Source of the DNA: Whitmania pigra
Lineage: Eukaryota > Annelida > Clitellata > Hirudinida > Haemopidae
DNA length: 64,000 bases
Assembly (NCBI GenBank): GCA_021613335.1
Contig: JAJTWR010000042.1
Coordinates: forward strand, 62,001-126,000
Reading direction: 5' to 3'
The translations under genes were made by a program, and so were the position numbers. Below, piece by piece: positions 23,201 through 38,200 of the stretch; position 1 is the first letter of the stretch; each line of letters begins with the position of its first letter. The notes beneath the pieces were generated by a model. The model did no database searches. It was not told where the DNA came from and saw nothing but the letters and a program-made list of their open reading frames with translations.

Positions 23201-26200
23201 AAAATCTCAAAAGAAATTCGGTCTTTTTGAATCAATTGATTTTAGGATAGAATGAAAATGGTCGCCTCTTAAAGTTTTACGAGGGTTTGCCTTTTTTGCC
23301 TTTTTACGAGGGTACAAGAGAGCAAGTATAAGAAGAAACTTGTTGATGGATCCTTTCTTTCTAGAAGGTGCGTCCTAACTAGCTGCTAGCAGAGCGGCAA
23401 ACCTGGAGTGGATGGGTAGACGAATGCAACCCTAGATGGTTTGGCGGCGCACTGGATTCGGGTTGAGGTCTGGCGAGGAACTTCCCTCAAACGGCCTCGG
23501 CCTGAAGGGAAATAATGTTTGGGTTCGTGGACCATGAGGGTCCCCTTCTAAAAAATAAGCAAAAAAAAATCGGATGCAATCCGCAAGAAATAATAATAGC
23601 GGTTGGATGGATGGCCCACCTGCCAGCCCAAGTGATGGTGAAAGCAGTTCTAAATGGCATTCGTGGTCAGTCGTTTGCAAAAGTATGAGGAAACATTACT
23701 GTTTCTTAAATCTAAGTATTGTAAGAGCAACATTACTCCACAAAGGTGCTCTAAGTATCAGACTATTTTGTTTATTATGATGAATTATTACGAGTTGTTA
23801 TGAATTATTATTACCTGGAGTCGGTAGATTAAGACTTTGACCTTGGTGCGACTCCATTAGGGGTTCAACTCTTCAACCAGCCTGTCTCAAGGACTTTTAT
23901 AAATAACACCTGATGATTTTATTCTATAAAGTGAGAGATTTTATGATAACTTGGATTCAGACATGGAATAGACGTTCGCATTTTATTTAAATGTCTAAAT
24001 TTCTTGTTTTCCGACATTACCCGGCTAAAATTAGCCGGGACCGGGGTCCCCGGTCGATTTCTAATTGGACCACTACACCTACTCGTTGGCGTTCCCCTAG
24101 AGTTGGCGTCATTATTATGGTGTTATTATCATCATCGTTATCATCATTATCATTATTATTATTATTGTTGTTGTCGTCGTCGTCCTTGTTGTTGTTATTG
24201 TTACTGTTATTATTATTAATATTATCATCTGGTAACATCTTTGGTAGCCCAAAATTTGACAATCAAAAAAATTTGTCAGTTAGTCGGTGGAGGCTAACCT
24301 GTTTTTGTTGTTAGAGAAGATGAGCTGACAAAAAAAAATGTTTATATCAGAAAATATAGGGATTAAAATTTTGGTATCACCTGGGTGCAGCCCGCACCCC
24401 CCAATGACGCCACTGCATAACCGTCATTTTAGGGGATTGTTGGAGATGTAAGGAGAAAAAGCCATTGAGTTTCGGCACCCATTACTTCTCCACGATTTTG
24501 CTTCACCGCCTTCGAGTTGGCCAGGCTGCCTGCGAAGGCACCAAAAAGCTTTTCATCGATTAACTTACCAACTTTGGTTGTCTTCACTTCATGAGGTCCT
24601 AGATATTTACTTCGGAAATATACTTAATTGTAACTTCATTTATATAGCGCCATGTGCATAGCGTCAGAGGCGCTTCTTGTAACCATTTATATAGCACTCC
24701 TTCCCAAGGGCGCTGACGGCAGTGCAGTCTGGATTTCATTACGAATGTTGCCATTTTCGCCGTATACAGGCACGTAACCCATTCGGCTAACATGCACGCC
24801 CCAATCTTGGGCATATTCATTGATTAAAAATGCAAGTTATATTGGATTGAAAATGATCTTAGCATGACTAGACAAGCCATGAGAGCAATAGTTCTGAAAT
24901 GAAATCAAGAACCTTAACCTCTCAAACATTGATTGATAAGATTATTTTTGTCTATACTTTTAATATATAATCTTAATATTATTAAGTTAATATCAATTCT
25001 TAGCGCAAATTGTCTCTGAGTGCAGAGGCTTTGTCATTTTGTCTAAAAGATAGTTTACTTAAGGCTATTTATTATTTGGTAATAATAATACATTTGTTAT
25101 AGAATAACTTAATTGCACCTGAGACAAATATATACAAATAATGTTTCAGTTTTGGCAATTTAACAAAATTTAAAAAAATGGTGATTAGTTGTCCTTGAAA
25201 CTTGAGTACTTGGTCCAATGTCTGATTCTAACTTTGAAAATTCTTTCAAATTGGTCTTGATAACATGTTGAATTTTTCCTAGTCTTGTTTTATTTTAGGT
25301 GAGCCTTCAACTGCTAAGTCGCATGTGTACTGGGAGGATGAATTTATGTTTGCAACAATTAACACAAGAAATGAGACTTACTTCATAGAAGTATGTTTAA
25401 GTATTTTTAAATGCAATTTAAAATTTTCGTAATTTTTGTGAAATGTACAGATTGGGATTTATTAGATCTCATTATTGGTACAAATTTCTGCCTCAATTAG
25501 CTCGATATATATTATTAGTGGATTGAGTGATTAGATGGATTTTGAGACATGTTTCGACTTAGCCGTTTCCAGCTTTACCTTGCTACACATGGAATCCAGT
25601 TGCTGTTTATTTTGTCAAACAATAATGAATTGGGGTCAAGGTTTTTTTCTTGGTTTAGATATGATTTTTTTTAAATTCTTTAAAGCCGGCTAAAAGGTAT
25701 ATTCAGTCAATGAATGACGTTATGGTAGCTTACAGATTATCGGACATGAAGGAGGAACTTGTTGATTATGTGTGAGTGCTTTTTATTTCGCATAAAAAAT
25801 ACTTTGCATTTGAACAAATTTTTTTTTAGCTATTTTTAAGATATAAATATAAGATATATTTTCAATGCAGAGATTTTTGCCGAATGGTTTACGCCCCAAA
25901 GTTGCGGAAAGTTAACAGAGGTTTATAATAAATTGTGCACCGATTAATTATTAATCAATTTGCTATAATCAAGTATTAATCAGTTTATTATAACAAATTA
26001 TTTGTCAATTTATTACTAATGCATGGAATGATTGAGTGGAGTTTAAATTTTATTTTTTAAGTGAACTCCCGAACCAAGCATGACACATCATCTAAAAGGA
26101 CAAAAAGAAGCAATGATCATACGGATGAAAAGGCTTGCACATTAGTTATTGTGGCAGATGTTAACTATTTTGTTAATGTCGGGGAAGGGAGTTCCATGAA

Positions 26201-29200
26201 AACGATTAAGGGGCTGGTGAGTATCATTTATTTATCATTGTTAGAATAATGAAAAATGGTGTATGAAATATCCTTAGAGGTTTGCCTTTGTTGCTTAAAA
26301 TAAAACTTGCAAATGCCAAGCGCCATAAGAACGGATTTGGGAGGTATGGCTAAATCTATTATAAATCACAATTTAATAAAACATTTCAATTAAAACTTAA
26401 AAAATGTATTTCAATTTAATTTTTTTAACATTTCAATAATTGACCCACTTTTGACAAATATTTTTCTTGCTCTTCCCCCCAAAGTGTTCTAGATCCGCCC
26501 TTGGCCATAAACTTGGTCGGAGTAACGGGAATGACATAGGAATGAATAAGAACACTAATGCAATTTATTTTATTAAAAATAAATATTAAACCAAATTAAA
26601 TGTAAATTAGTTACATTAACTTAGTTAAATTGTGAGATTGCAATAAATTCCGCTGAGGTAATCGAGAGGTTTATCTGTGTTTAAAAAGAGTACGAAGACG
26701 TTTAGTTTCAAGTACTTAACCTTCGATAAGCTATATTAAATTTCAAATGCAAATCAAACTCTTCATTGTACACATTGAAATTACACTATAGGATATAAGT
26801 GTCTGATTCTCTTTGTGCAGCTCGTATATGCTTTGTCAATCGATAATTTTTATTAAGTGCCATTCTGAAAAGCCCATATATGGGATCACAGAAACAGAGG
26901 GATTAGCTGAAATCCTAATAATATTTTAGACGGTAAATCTTCCATTTTATGAAATTTCCTGTTACCAAAAAATCTAAAACAGTCATAAAAGCATTCAAAC
27001 CACTAAATTCGAATTAAATTTTTAATCATTTTCTTATAATGTAGTCAACTCATAAAAATTAATTTGTTTCAAAGTTACATTGATATATTTTGGGCTATTT
27101 TGACCAGCTTACATAATATCTCGGCAAGCCAGATTCAGAGCATTACTTTTCCACAGAGGTGTTAACCTTATGAGCAGTTTATCACTCCGACAATATCTTT
27201 TCTCCCCTTTTCTTTCAGATTGCAATGTTTTCCAGAATAAATGCTATTTATTTGGGAACGAAATTTATGAACCTCACCAATTATGGATTACTTGTGAAAA
27301 AGGTTATCTTTTGAATATTAAGTTTTCAAATCTAAAGAATATCTTTAAAAGTTTACATAATTAATTATTTATAGATAATAATACACAAGAGTGACGCCGG
27401 CAATAAATATTCCTACAACGAGTTTGGGAAGCAATGGACCGCCTATTCACTTTTATTGGTGAGACCTTTTGTCACTTTATATATAATAACTACAACCGCG
27501 AATAACAGGCATACTTTATAACAACAGTCTCAAAAACTCGTCTAAAAAACTCAATTCAATACAACCGCAAATAGCACCGATATAAATTCAAAACTAAAAT
27601 TGAGCTATTCAGGTCAAGCTAGGTGGAATAACTCTCACTTGTCTGCCTCCATTAATGTTTGAGATGTTTTCATTTGTAATACGATTTGACTTTTAAGGAA
27701 TTTTCCAAGAGAGTTCTCGGAGACTTTTGTTTAGCTCATCTGATAACATTTACATCTATGGATGACGCGCTCGGTCTCGCCTATGTTGGGCGCACTGGGG
27801 AGAGAGGTGGAGTGTGCACCCAGTGTTTAGGTACGTACTTGGATTTGTTTCATAAATATTTAAAATCATGCGGTTAAGCCTCGAATTATACTTTCTCAAT
27901 TGTTGATTGGTAGAATAAATTACATTTTTTTGCGATATGAAAGAAATAAAGATTAGGTTTCGTATTCATTTATTAGCTTCTTATATTTTATGAACAATAA
28001 AAACTACGAATGTGAACATTTAAATTTGCAGAAAAACTTTGACCAATATGCTAAACAAAAGGAAATCGTGAATCCATAAAATAATTAAATAGAAAATATA
28101 AGAAGTAACTGCTCAACTGTTGTCATGGTTGTGTGAACACCCACCCATACAATTTCTCAAACATTAGTTTCCCATGATATGTAGATTAGCTAAAGTCCGG
28201 GCGGAGTTAAACGAATGACGATTATCGTATAAATTTTCATTGCACATTAATGTTCATCGTATGACTGTCATGCTAAGAAAGCGAGAGAATCCAGGAGGGT
28301 CGTGAAGCTCTGTTGAATGTTAACTAGTTTGTGTTCTAATCGCCTTTAGTTTGGGCAGTTGCTGTTCGATTATTAATAAAGTTATTCAAGATGCTAGTTA
28401 TAGAACTTGTGGTGACAGCAGTTACGTGCTCGAGAGACAGAGATGTGACAGCTATTGTAAATTATTAAAAAGTTTTGACAGTGATTTGTTTGGGTCTTTC
28501 TGTGTTCGTCAACCTTACTTGTCCTGATTCAAATTGTAAGTCTTTTAAGGGAACCATTGAATTGGCATAAAATAATAGTCCAGATATTATATTCCAGGAT
28601 TTTGGATGAGAAAGGACAACAGTTACAAGATCAGAATCGACAGTTTCATATATAGCTTCGTTGATACTAGTAAATAGGACAATTACAAATTAGTGTTAGG
28701 GAAATAGTTGATTCGGTATAGGAAGCAGCCAACAATATTAAAACAGCTACTTTTCAATTTTTACCATGGTCACAGTACAAGATATACCTGAACAACCAAG
28801 GAAAATCTAAGAGGTTGAGATAATACTAGATATTGTGGAATTCTCAAAAACAGAAACAATTTAGCAGCTGAATAATTGGAAAGTAGAAAATTTGATAAAA
28901 AGACAAAAGCATAGATAACTTATATCCAAGACTACTGTATGAGACAAGAACATTAATTATAGAAGAATTAGCAAACTTACTTGTCAAATCCTTCGAAAAT
29001 ATACAGGGAGAGAATAAGCAAGGAGGATGTAACAAAATTTTTTGGAATAAATGAAGTGATTGTGAAGAGCCAATATGGATTTATTTAAGCATGTACCGTA
29101 TTTTCACGAAATAAACACGCAGACGAATTTAACACGCAATTTTTCCAATTTATGTAAAAAATCACTTATAAAACACGCAAACGATTATAACACGCACCAA

Positions 29201-32200
29201 TAGACGCCTTTTTTCTTTTGGCTAAAATAATTTAACATTTAAATTAAAATTATATATATTAAAATATTAAATTGAAGAAGTTTTTAATATATAAAACAAT
29301 CAAATATAAAAGTTGTAAAAAAATCTTCCGTTGGCTGAGCGGCCGATGCTTGAAGTGATAAATACTGTGATATATAGATAGAAGTGCTCTTGATTGAAAT
29401 ATAAGTCAAAATCATTTTAGTCATGCAACGGACTATAATCAAATAAATAAATAGATTGAAATTTCGACGTCGTTAAGAAAGTGGCTGATAAACGTAACTC
29501 GTACGCTGTTGTCTACAAGCTTCAAGTCATTTCTAGAGCAAAAGGCAAAGGTAACAGAGCAGCTGCTCGGGAGTTCAACGTTAATGAAGTGTCGGTTCGC
29601 GAATGGAGAAAGAAGGAATGATTGCTTGAGAAACTGAACCTGAGAAAACGTGCATGTCGTGGCCAAAATGCGAAATGGCCAAAGTTAGAGTCTGATCTAA
29701 AGCTATGGGTCTTGGAACAAAGGAAGAGATAGCTTTTGACATTCCCGCTAGTGAAAGCATCTGGCGCCAGAACTGTGGCAATAACAACAAGTGGTTACGA
29801 ACGGACATGTTTCACAGTCATACTTGGATGCTCTGCGGCTGGCAGCAAGTCAAAACCAATATTGATTTTCAAGAGAGTGCGAAAATTTTTCAGCACTAAG
29901 CTCTGGATTCAGAAATGTTCTCAAAAGAGGGGATTCTTTTCAAAGAGCTCGCGGTTGATCATGAATGCAATGACTGCTCATAAAGATGAGTCAGTTAAGA
30001 AGATGCTCAACTTAAGCGGATGTCACATTGCAATCATCCGAAAATGAATATGAAGACTGTTCGACTTTTGACGTATTTGAAGGCTTAGCTGATGATGAGG
30101 AATAATTACTGGTCTTATGATTGATTTTTTGAATGTCTGTTAATAAATTGTTTAAAAACTTCAAAGAACTGGTTAAGGATTCATGAGCTCGCTGCAATTG
30201 ACCAAAATTGGTCACGAGTCGCTTCGATATTGCGTTCTCTCTTCAATTCTTCCTCGAAACTATTTTTATCTTAAGATTTGCGTCAACTTCCTACTTTGGA
30301 ATGCAGACAGTTCACGCATAATAATTTGTAAGACAAAAGTGAAGCAATACTTTAAAGGACGGTATCGAACTCGTTAACCAATTCCACGCTGCAAAGAGTC
30401 CGCTTAACAAGTCTCTGTGTCCAATAACTCCCTAAATATGGAAATCACATATTTTAAATGTACAAATCTTAAGAGACATTTTTAAATATTTGAGATCAAT
30501 TCTTGGAGTAGATGATGAAGTAAATCAGATGCATCATGCTGTGAGACACATCTTCAATGGAAAGTATAGCATTGTTGAGGTCCAAACCGTACATCAATTA
30601 TAACATGAAATTTCACACGACGGTGAAGTTAGCAAGACTTCAGCAAGAACTTTGACATCCAATAACTCTGGAACACGTAGAGCTAAAAATATAATTAATT
30701 CAAGGTTAAAGCCTCCCTTTCAAGAACCATAAATGGATCATTGATCTGAGCATGAAATGCAGCTCATGTACAATAACCTTTATAATTGCATTGAAAGAAA
30801 CAACGTTTTTTTTTAAATAAATTGAGATCAATTCTTGAAGCAAATACTGAAGTTATGCATTTGTACCATGCTCTGGAACACAGCTTCACTGTGAAGATAT
30901 GGCATTGTTGAGGTTCAAACAGTGCATCAACTATAACATAAAAGTGTGGCCAAAAGCTGCATATAACTTATACCATCCAATGGGTTTCATGATTTTCTCT
31001 TATAGCAATGTAGAAAATCAAGTAACTCATCACCAGAAAAAGCCAAAGCAGTGGTGGTAATTCATTACAATTACCAATTTGAATCTTCATAATGAGTTCC
31101 AAGAGAATGGGCTAAGACTTCCATTTTGTTTTCCAATAAAGAAAAATGATAACTGACACTATTACCAAGATTGTATCTATTTTGTTCCATGCTTTTGATA
31201 AGTGTTCAAAGAGTTTTTATAGCAAGACCATTAAGAAATTGAAGACATTTGCTACAATAAGTCCATGCATGTGATGTTTGACTATTAAAATATTAAACAG
31301 CACTAACCAAAGCTGTCTGAACCACCAGTGCTGAAAAAAACATTGTCACACAAACTGAAAACATTAGCTCCAATTATAATTATGAGTAACAAAGGGTTGA
31401 AAAATTATGATGAAAATTCATAAAATAGTACAACACCCTACAAGTTTCCTATAGTTACCATCAATTAATTTATGTTAAATTCAAGTTGACGTCATAAATT
31501 CGAGAGCTGGACAATGCAATGATTAGCGTGAACGTTTTGTCACATGCTTCTGTAAGCATATATCGAAAGTTCTTTATGCAATGCACTAACGCCCAATCAA
31601 TTATAAACTATTTATAATAAAAAATATAGTCTAAAGCTTTTACAAAAACAATCAACAGTCTGTGCTATCATTTAAATGTTTTTATTTTTTGTTGGTCGGA
31701 AATCAAATTCATGTAAATTTAATCTAGCATAACACGCATACGATTATAGCACGCATAGGGGGATGCGTGGTAAGTAAAATCGATCATAACACGCGTGTAA
31801 TATGGGTGAAAATACGGTATTTGAAATACACGCGGTGCATCTTTCTTTGGTACCATGTGGAGAGGACTTGCATATGGGCTTTTGATTGTTTTATTTATAA
31901 CTTATTTGTAACGATATGTGACGATAGGGGAGGGGTTACTAAAAAATATCACGTCACATCGATTAAATATTTTTGAACATTATAAACATTAATTTTAATT
32001 ATTCGACGCATTTATTATAAATTGGCCAAAGGACGGCCCTTAAGAACAATAAAAAGAAACTTGCATCGATACCAAATGTAATGACGTAGAAAAAGATATT
32101 TGCAGATTTTAAAGTGATTTTGTGTTTTTCGATGAGACAAAATCTTGAAATCATCAAAAATGAATTTGAATAACATATGAAGCGATGATCTCAAATCGAA

Positions 32201-35200
32201 ATTCACAAAATTGATTTCATGTTTTCTAATCATTTGATTTCAAATACTACCCATCACTGGCTTCGGGAAATTTAAAAAATAACTTCACGCAAATGTAGTT
32301 TCCCTGTGAAATAAAGTAGATAAGGAAACCATGCGGATACGATAGACAAATTTAAGATACTTTGTCCGGTATGGATATTACTGGTAGATTTTTAGAGATA
32401 AGCAGATCCATTCGAACTCTGTCATTAACTTCCTAATGACGTTGCTCTTTTACTCGCATGGTTTGACTTGTTCCTCAATTAACAATTTATTTTTAATTTT
32501 TTCCTTCCTTGCTATGATGATTAAACAGGAAATTTGAAAAGCACAAATACAAAATACATTTTTACACTTTTTTGTTTAAAAATGCATTTAAAATGTTTTA
32601 AATTAACAAGTTTCGGAACCATTCCGGACATGCTTTTATTAAAGTTTCACAGGTTCGCAATTTAGCATAGTCAATTAGGGTCAAATTATATTATAAATAA
32701 AATTATATTTTAATATATTCAAATAATAATTAAAATTATATTACAAATAAAATTATATTTTAATATATTAAAATTGTATTATAATTATATTATATTAGAG
32801 AAAAATTAGTTCTGGAAAAAAATGCATAGACCTAATTTTTCGCTATTTCAAGGTCTCCTTATAGGCCTTTTTATAATTCGTTTTTCGTCACTCTTTATTG
32901 TAAAATCTAAACTTTCACATAATTTGATCATAATCTATTTATCTCTGATTTTGATATGTTTGGTTTGCCCAGTAGTTTTATCTCTGTACTAATTATTTTT
33001 AAGATGCTTAATATTGTTGCATATTACGACAGAATAATTCATTGATTCAATTATTCATGCAATGTTTTGGACTTGCTTTGTGCAGTTGAACGTAAATCTG
33101 GGACATTTTGTATGAACACCGGGATATCGTCGCTACTTTTTTCTGGCAATATGCTACCATCAGCTCAGGCAGATCTGGTAGTGGCTCATGGTAATTTCGT
33201 TAGCTCATGTTTGATTTAAATGAATAATTTAAATGTATTTAAAATGTTTTACCAAACAGAGATCGGTAAGTACAAAGATTTTGTTTCTGGTTGAATCAGA
33301 ATAACCAAAGTTTCTAAAAACGTATTTTGAGGTTTTGACTGTTTTTGACACATTTAACCTTAACCAATCAAAACTTAACAATGTCTAAAACATCTTCCTT
33401 TGCCACTTTAAAACTCCCGCTTTCTAAGAACTGGTTCCTTGTGTGGTGACACACTGGGAGAACCATTGCTAGAAGCGATGTGAAAGTTATTATAGTTTAT
33501 TTTATTATTTAAAACCTAAAAGTTTGTTTTGGTTAGTTTTGAGGTTTATGCCATTTTAAGCTAAATTGACAACAAATTGCCTAGTAATAGATGGCCTAAA
33601 ATAATAAGAAATTAATTCTTAGAAATAACGGAATTTTAAGGTCACGGGTTTGGATCAGTTCACGATGGTGAGATATGCTCACCTTCGAAGGTACAAGGTG
33701 GAAAGTACTTGATGTATTTCCGAACCAACTCTGGAAAAGATCCAAACAACAAGGTAAAGTAATTTTAAATTTTCTATAGAGATATCTAATTGGTAAATAA
33801 TTACACCTAATGACTATATTGGCGATCTTGCTTGATTTCAGAAATTTTCCCTCTGCAGTATTGAAACTATCAGATATACTTTGACCACGAACGATGAATG
33901 TTTTTTAGGTGAGAATAACACATAAACAAATTTTTAGTTTTGAGCCACATAAAATGGTGTTTATGAAAAGAGCAGAAATAAGAATGACATTGCAATTCAT
34001 GGCAACGAACATCAACCCATGACGAAGTTTTATAATTTTGTGTAATTATTTGCATTGTTCTAGGCATGAAAACAATTTAATAAATAATTGCAAATATTTA
34101 ATTGCCAAACACTGCCCGATGTGATCAAAAATGTGACAGTCAGTTTAAACTGACACCAGCCGCGAAGGGTAGGGTGTTTTTTTTATATACATATTTATTT
34201 ATATTTGTTACTAAATACTCCGCCTTGGAGCTCCGACTGGGATCCTCAGAGGAGTTTCCCCCGTCTTCAAACGTTTCGGCCCTTTGAGTCTCCTTATGTT
34301 TTCGGGGGCGGGCCGCATCCGGTGATCAGCCGGATGTCCCTGTCGGTTTGGTCTTGCTGGACCCAACTCTTACCGCCGGCTTTGAAAGGCACTCGTTGGC
34401 CTTGTTATGCCGGTCACTGCTGCCTGGACTGGAGCGACTGCGAAAGCTCTCAATGGCTCCTATATGTCGCATGCTGTCTGTTTGTCGCCGGCTACTCATT
34501 GGCCTTGTTATGTCGATCGCCTCCACCCCAGTTTGCCTATAGCGGTCATGAAAGCTCTCAGTGGCTTCTTCACACCGCCTTAACATATGCAAACTGGGCC
34601 TTATAATTTCTTTGTAGCGGCAGCCGGAGATAGAAATTTTCGGGACTCGACCGCGGACCTTTTCGAAGCGGCGGTTTGGACCGCAGTTCATGTTGCTTCG
34701 CGAGTCCGCGGTCGGCCAATTTCTCCCGACAACACCGCTTCTTTCGGCCAATGGTTTGGCCCCGTCGTTCGGTGGATCGTTCGTTCGGCTTTACCCGGTT
34801 TCCCGTAGTGGCCTCTTCTGGCTTCTCATGTGCCAGATCCAGAATGAAGCCGCTTCTGCCGCCTCAGACATCCTTGTCATAGCCTTTGTTCTCTCCCGGC
34901 TTGACAATCCTTTCTTAGTGAGGAAAGCGTAAGTCGACTTGCCGACCACGCCCCTTGCGCCAATCTCGATGGGGTAGAGGTCTGTGCGGTATCTTCTTGC
35001 TTCCAGGTCCATCGTTAGATCTGCATACTTGTCTGCTTTGAGCGCATTGCTGTATTGCAGCCTGTCCTCCCACGCAACCGTCAGCTCCACCAGAATGATG
35101 GCATCCGTCGACGGCGATACGAGCACTAGATCCTCTCTTGGCCTCTTGCCACTTTTTATCAGCACCTGGGGGTAGTGCCTCATCCCTTCTAAGTCGGCTG

Positions 35201-38200
35201 CGATGGTCCATTCGTTTGCCTCTGCATGAATGTCTCGCCTGGGGGTTTGACATCTCTTTTTGCAGAGGTGTGCGAAGCCCTCGCACAAGAAATAAATCTT
35301 TCGCTGATTTGCGATCGTACGCGAATTTGCTTTGGAGACTGATGCTTTTGCGGCTTCGCACACTTCTCGAAGGACCTGGTTATGTCGCCATGTGTACCGA
35401 CCGTTGGCAAGGGCATACGTGCAATTGCTGAGCACGTGATGCAGTGTCTCAGTACCGCCGCAGAGCCGGCATTCGGTGTCTTCTACCAGACCCCACTTCT
35501 GCAAATTGTCCCTGGAGGGCAACTGGTCGTACACTGACCTTATCGCGTAGGCAAGTCGGGGCGGGGACATTTTCCATATGTCGCTCAGGTAAGGGATCGT
35601 TGCATCACGTTGTCCACTTACCCTGCTGTGACTGCTGAACTGCCCTCGTGACTCGGTCCTGTTCCACTTTTCGCCTCCTTTCCTGGATAATCATGGCGGC
35701 TCTGACTGATGAGCTCGCCTGGGACCATTTTGGCAGGTGGTTCCATCCTACTGCATGACGGTCTGGGTAGGACCTCTCACTTCCTCGAACATCAGCTCGG
35801 CAACTGATTCGTCGATCTCGTTCTGCGCTCGGAATTTCATTCCAGATCTAAGCAGTGGCTTGACTTGACGGATCCTGCTATCCGCGGAGTTGTTGAGCAT
35901 CCACTGCGTTCTTATTTTGGAGAGTTTGTACTCTTCCACGATGGACCTTAGTGGTAGTCGCAGGCAGTGTTGTGCAGTATCGAATTACATGTAATTCGTT
36001 ACTGTAATTAATTACATTTTTGGTAATTTTTACTTGTAACAATTACAAAAAATTTTTTGTACTCTTACTTGTAACAAATTACTATTTTTGGTCATACTTT
36101 TAATTCGTTACCTTTTTGGCGCAAGACGTTACAAAGTAACATAAATAACATTTTAAATTAGTTTAATTTATTTTAAAAAAATTTAAATTCTAGATTGTTA
36201 TTCTTTGGTTCGTTCGAGAACCTTCCCCTTCCCGATCATCGCTCTTTTGTTATTGTGGTTATCGCCGGTCGTTTTTGTTTTAAATCGGAAATTGTTGATT
36301 AGTCATACCGAAGCTTTTTATATATATAATATTATATACATATAATATAAGATTTAATATATCGTAGTATGGATTCATTTGAAGCCATTTTTAGTGTCGT
36401 TAGCGAAGATAAGAGGAACAAGGGTGAAGATAGTCCGTGGCCGTATTTGAACAAAATGTTCAGATTTCAATCAAAGGAAAATCATATAAGTATGCGTGCC
36501 TACTCTGCCAACAGAAACAAAAACTACATGTTCAGCATATGAAGGTTCTTCATCTAACTTGAAGTAGCACGTGGAACGCATGCATCCAACAGAATTTAAG
36601 GAATATGGGATATCTGTTGCCAACGGTTGTCAAGCTTCATGAGAAACTGGTAGCCAAAATAACATCTTCTAATGCAGCAAAGATGGACGAGCTTTGAGCT
36701 CTCGTTCATCTGATGATGTCATCCGATCAGATGACATGAACATTATTACTGGAAGCGATACCCTGAAGAAATTATTTATCCAGTTGAACACTCCTCTGCC
36801 AGCTAGTGCAGCTGTTGAACGTTTATTCAGCTCTTCTGGTATGACAAAGAACAGCTGAAGGACCATAATGAGTGACAAACTATTCGAGGACTTAGTTATG
36901 TTAAAAATTAACAAAAAATTGTGATTGTAATGTAATAAATAATAAAAACACCAAAAGAATGCATTAGTTCAAATGTTATTATTTAATGACTGTTAGTACT
37001 AGCAGTTAATACCAGTAATTGTTTTAACGATAAGAGAAACAATTCCTTTTAAATAATACGGAATGATGTATGATCACAATAATGGCGGCATCAAAGTTAC
37101 TTGTAATTTTTACTTAAAAGTAACTTTTGGACGCTGTAACTTTTAACTTTTACTTGAGTAAATTTTTGAGACAATACTCTTACTTATACTTAAGTAGCTT
37201 TTTGAGGTATTACTTTTACTTGTAACTAGTTACCGAAATGAGGTAATTTTTACAACACTGGTCGCAGGCTCGTGCTCCTACTGTAGAGGCCTACCGATGA
37301 CAGCGCTGGAGGAAGTCCTAGCCATTTTCTGGTGTATCGGTTAACTTTAATCTCTAGCTTCTCGACCACTGACAAGCCACTCTCATAGATGGTTAACGGC
37401 CAGAGAAGTCTTGGAAGGAGCACGAACTGGAGCAACCACACTTTGAACCGCCCTTGCAGCGGTGCCGCCTCAATCGCCTGCAGTCCCTTGATGATTTGTT
37501 GGAGAATGGCGTCCTGCATGCTCTTGTCGGTGAGAGACTTGTCGAAAACCCTTCCAAGGCTTTTCACCGGTTCTTCTGATACTGTAGGGATTCGCTGCTC
37601 CGCCACATCGAAGAACACATCCTCGCAAATTTTTCCTCTGACTAGAGCGAGACTTCTGAATTTCGCAGGTTTGAAAGCCATTCGACACCACTCTAGAAGG
37701 TTGTTCAACTTGAGCAGGGTATTTTGGACAACCTTCTTCCTGTTCATAATCAGGGTGGTGTCGTCCATGAATGCCTTTATTGGAGGCATGTACACACCTT
37801 TACCAACGTGCGCCTCTGCAGTACGAGACCCGGCTGCCTTCAGTAGGATCTGCATTGCCAGTACGAATAAGGAAGGAGAAATTGTGCACCCCATTGCTAT
37901 ACCAACCTCTAGAGCAGGGGTGGGCAAACTTTTTGACTCGAGGGCCGCAATGGTACATATATTGGACCCGGGGGCCGGACCAAGAGTAGATGGACGGTGT
38001 GTATGTGTGAATTAATATAAATTAAATTTATACTTGTAACATTAAATGTTTAGATTAATTTAAGGTAGAAAAGCATAAAAATAGTTATTTTACAAAACTT
38101 TTATTCAATGTATTTCTTTAATAAAATAGTATCTTCAATTTTAGTGGGAACAGTGTTGTTGGTCTCCCTTTTTTGTTAAGGAATCAAAGTCAGGCGTTAG

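Larger units (their letters stand above)
29096..31817 (+). mobile_element. pogo-type DNA transposon with 12-bp terminal inverted repeats
   Basis: The ends are CCGTATTTTCAC at 29096 and GTGAAAATACGG ending 31817, flanked by TA on both sides, as expected for pogo/Tc1-mariner elements. Subterminal ACACGC motifs repeat at both ends. Inside, 29462-30110 encodes a broken pogo-type transposase. A second, rearranged copy in opposite orientation lies at 47534-51505. Confidence 0.82.

Noticed and set aside
23991..24314. Leucine/serine- and asparagine-rich frames on both strands
   Set aside because: They translate an ATT/GTT/GTC microsatellite and carry no domain.
27170..27364. 64-residue frame with cysteine-rich look overlapping ADAM exon 9
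   Set aside because: It is an out-of-phase reading across the exon; the correct frame reads [12 protein letters not shown] and continues from exon 8 in phase 0.
34791..35570. Stand-alone host nuclease gene
   Set aside because: It is the C-terminus of an R2-like LINE polyprotein; RT sequence precedes it once nested hATs are removed.
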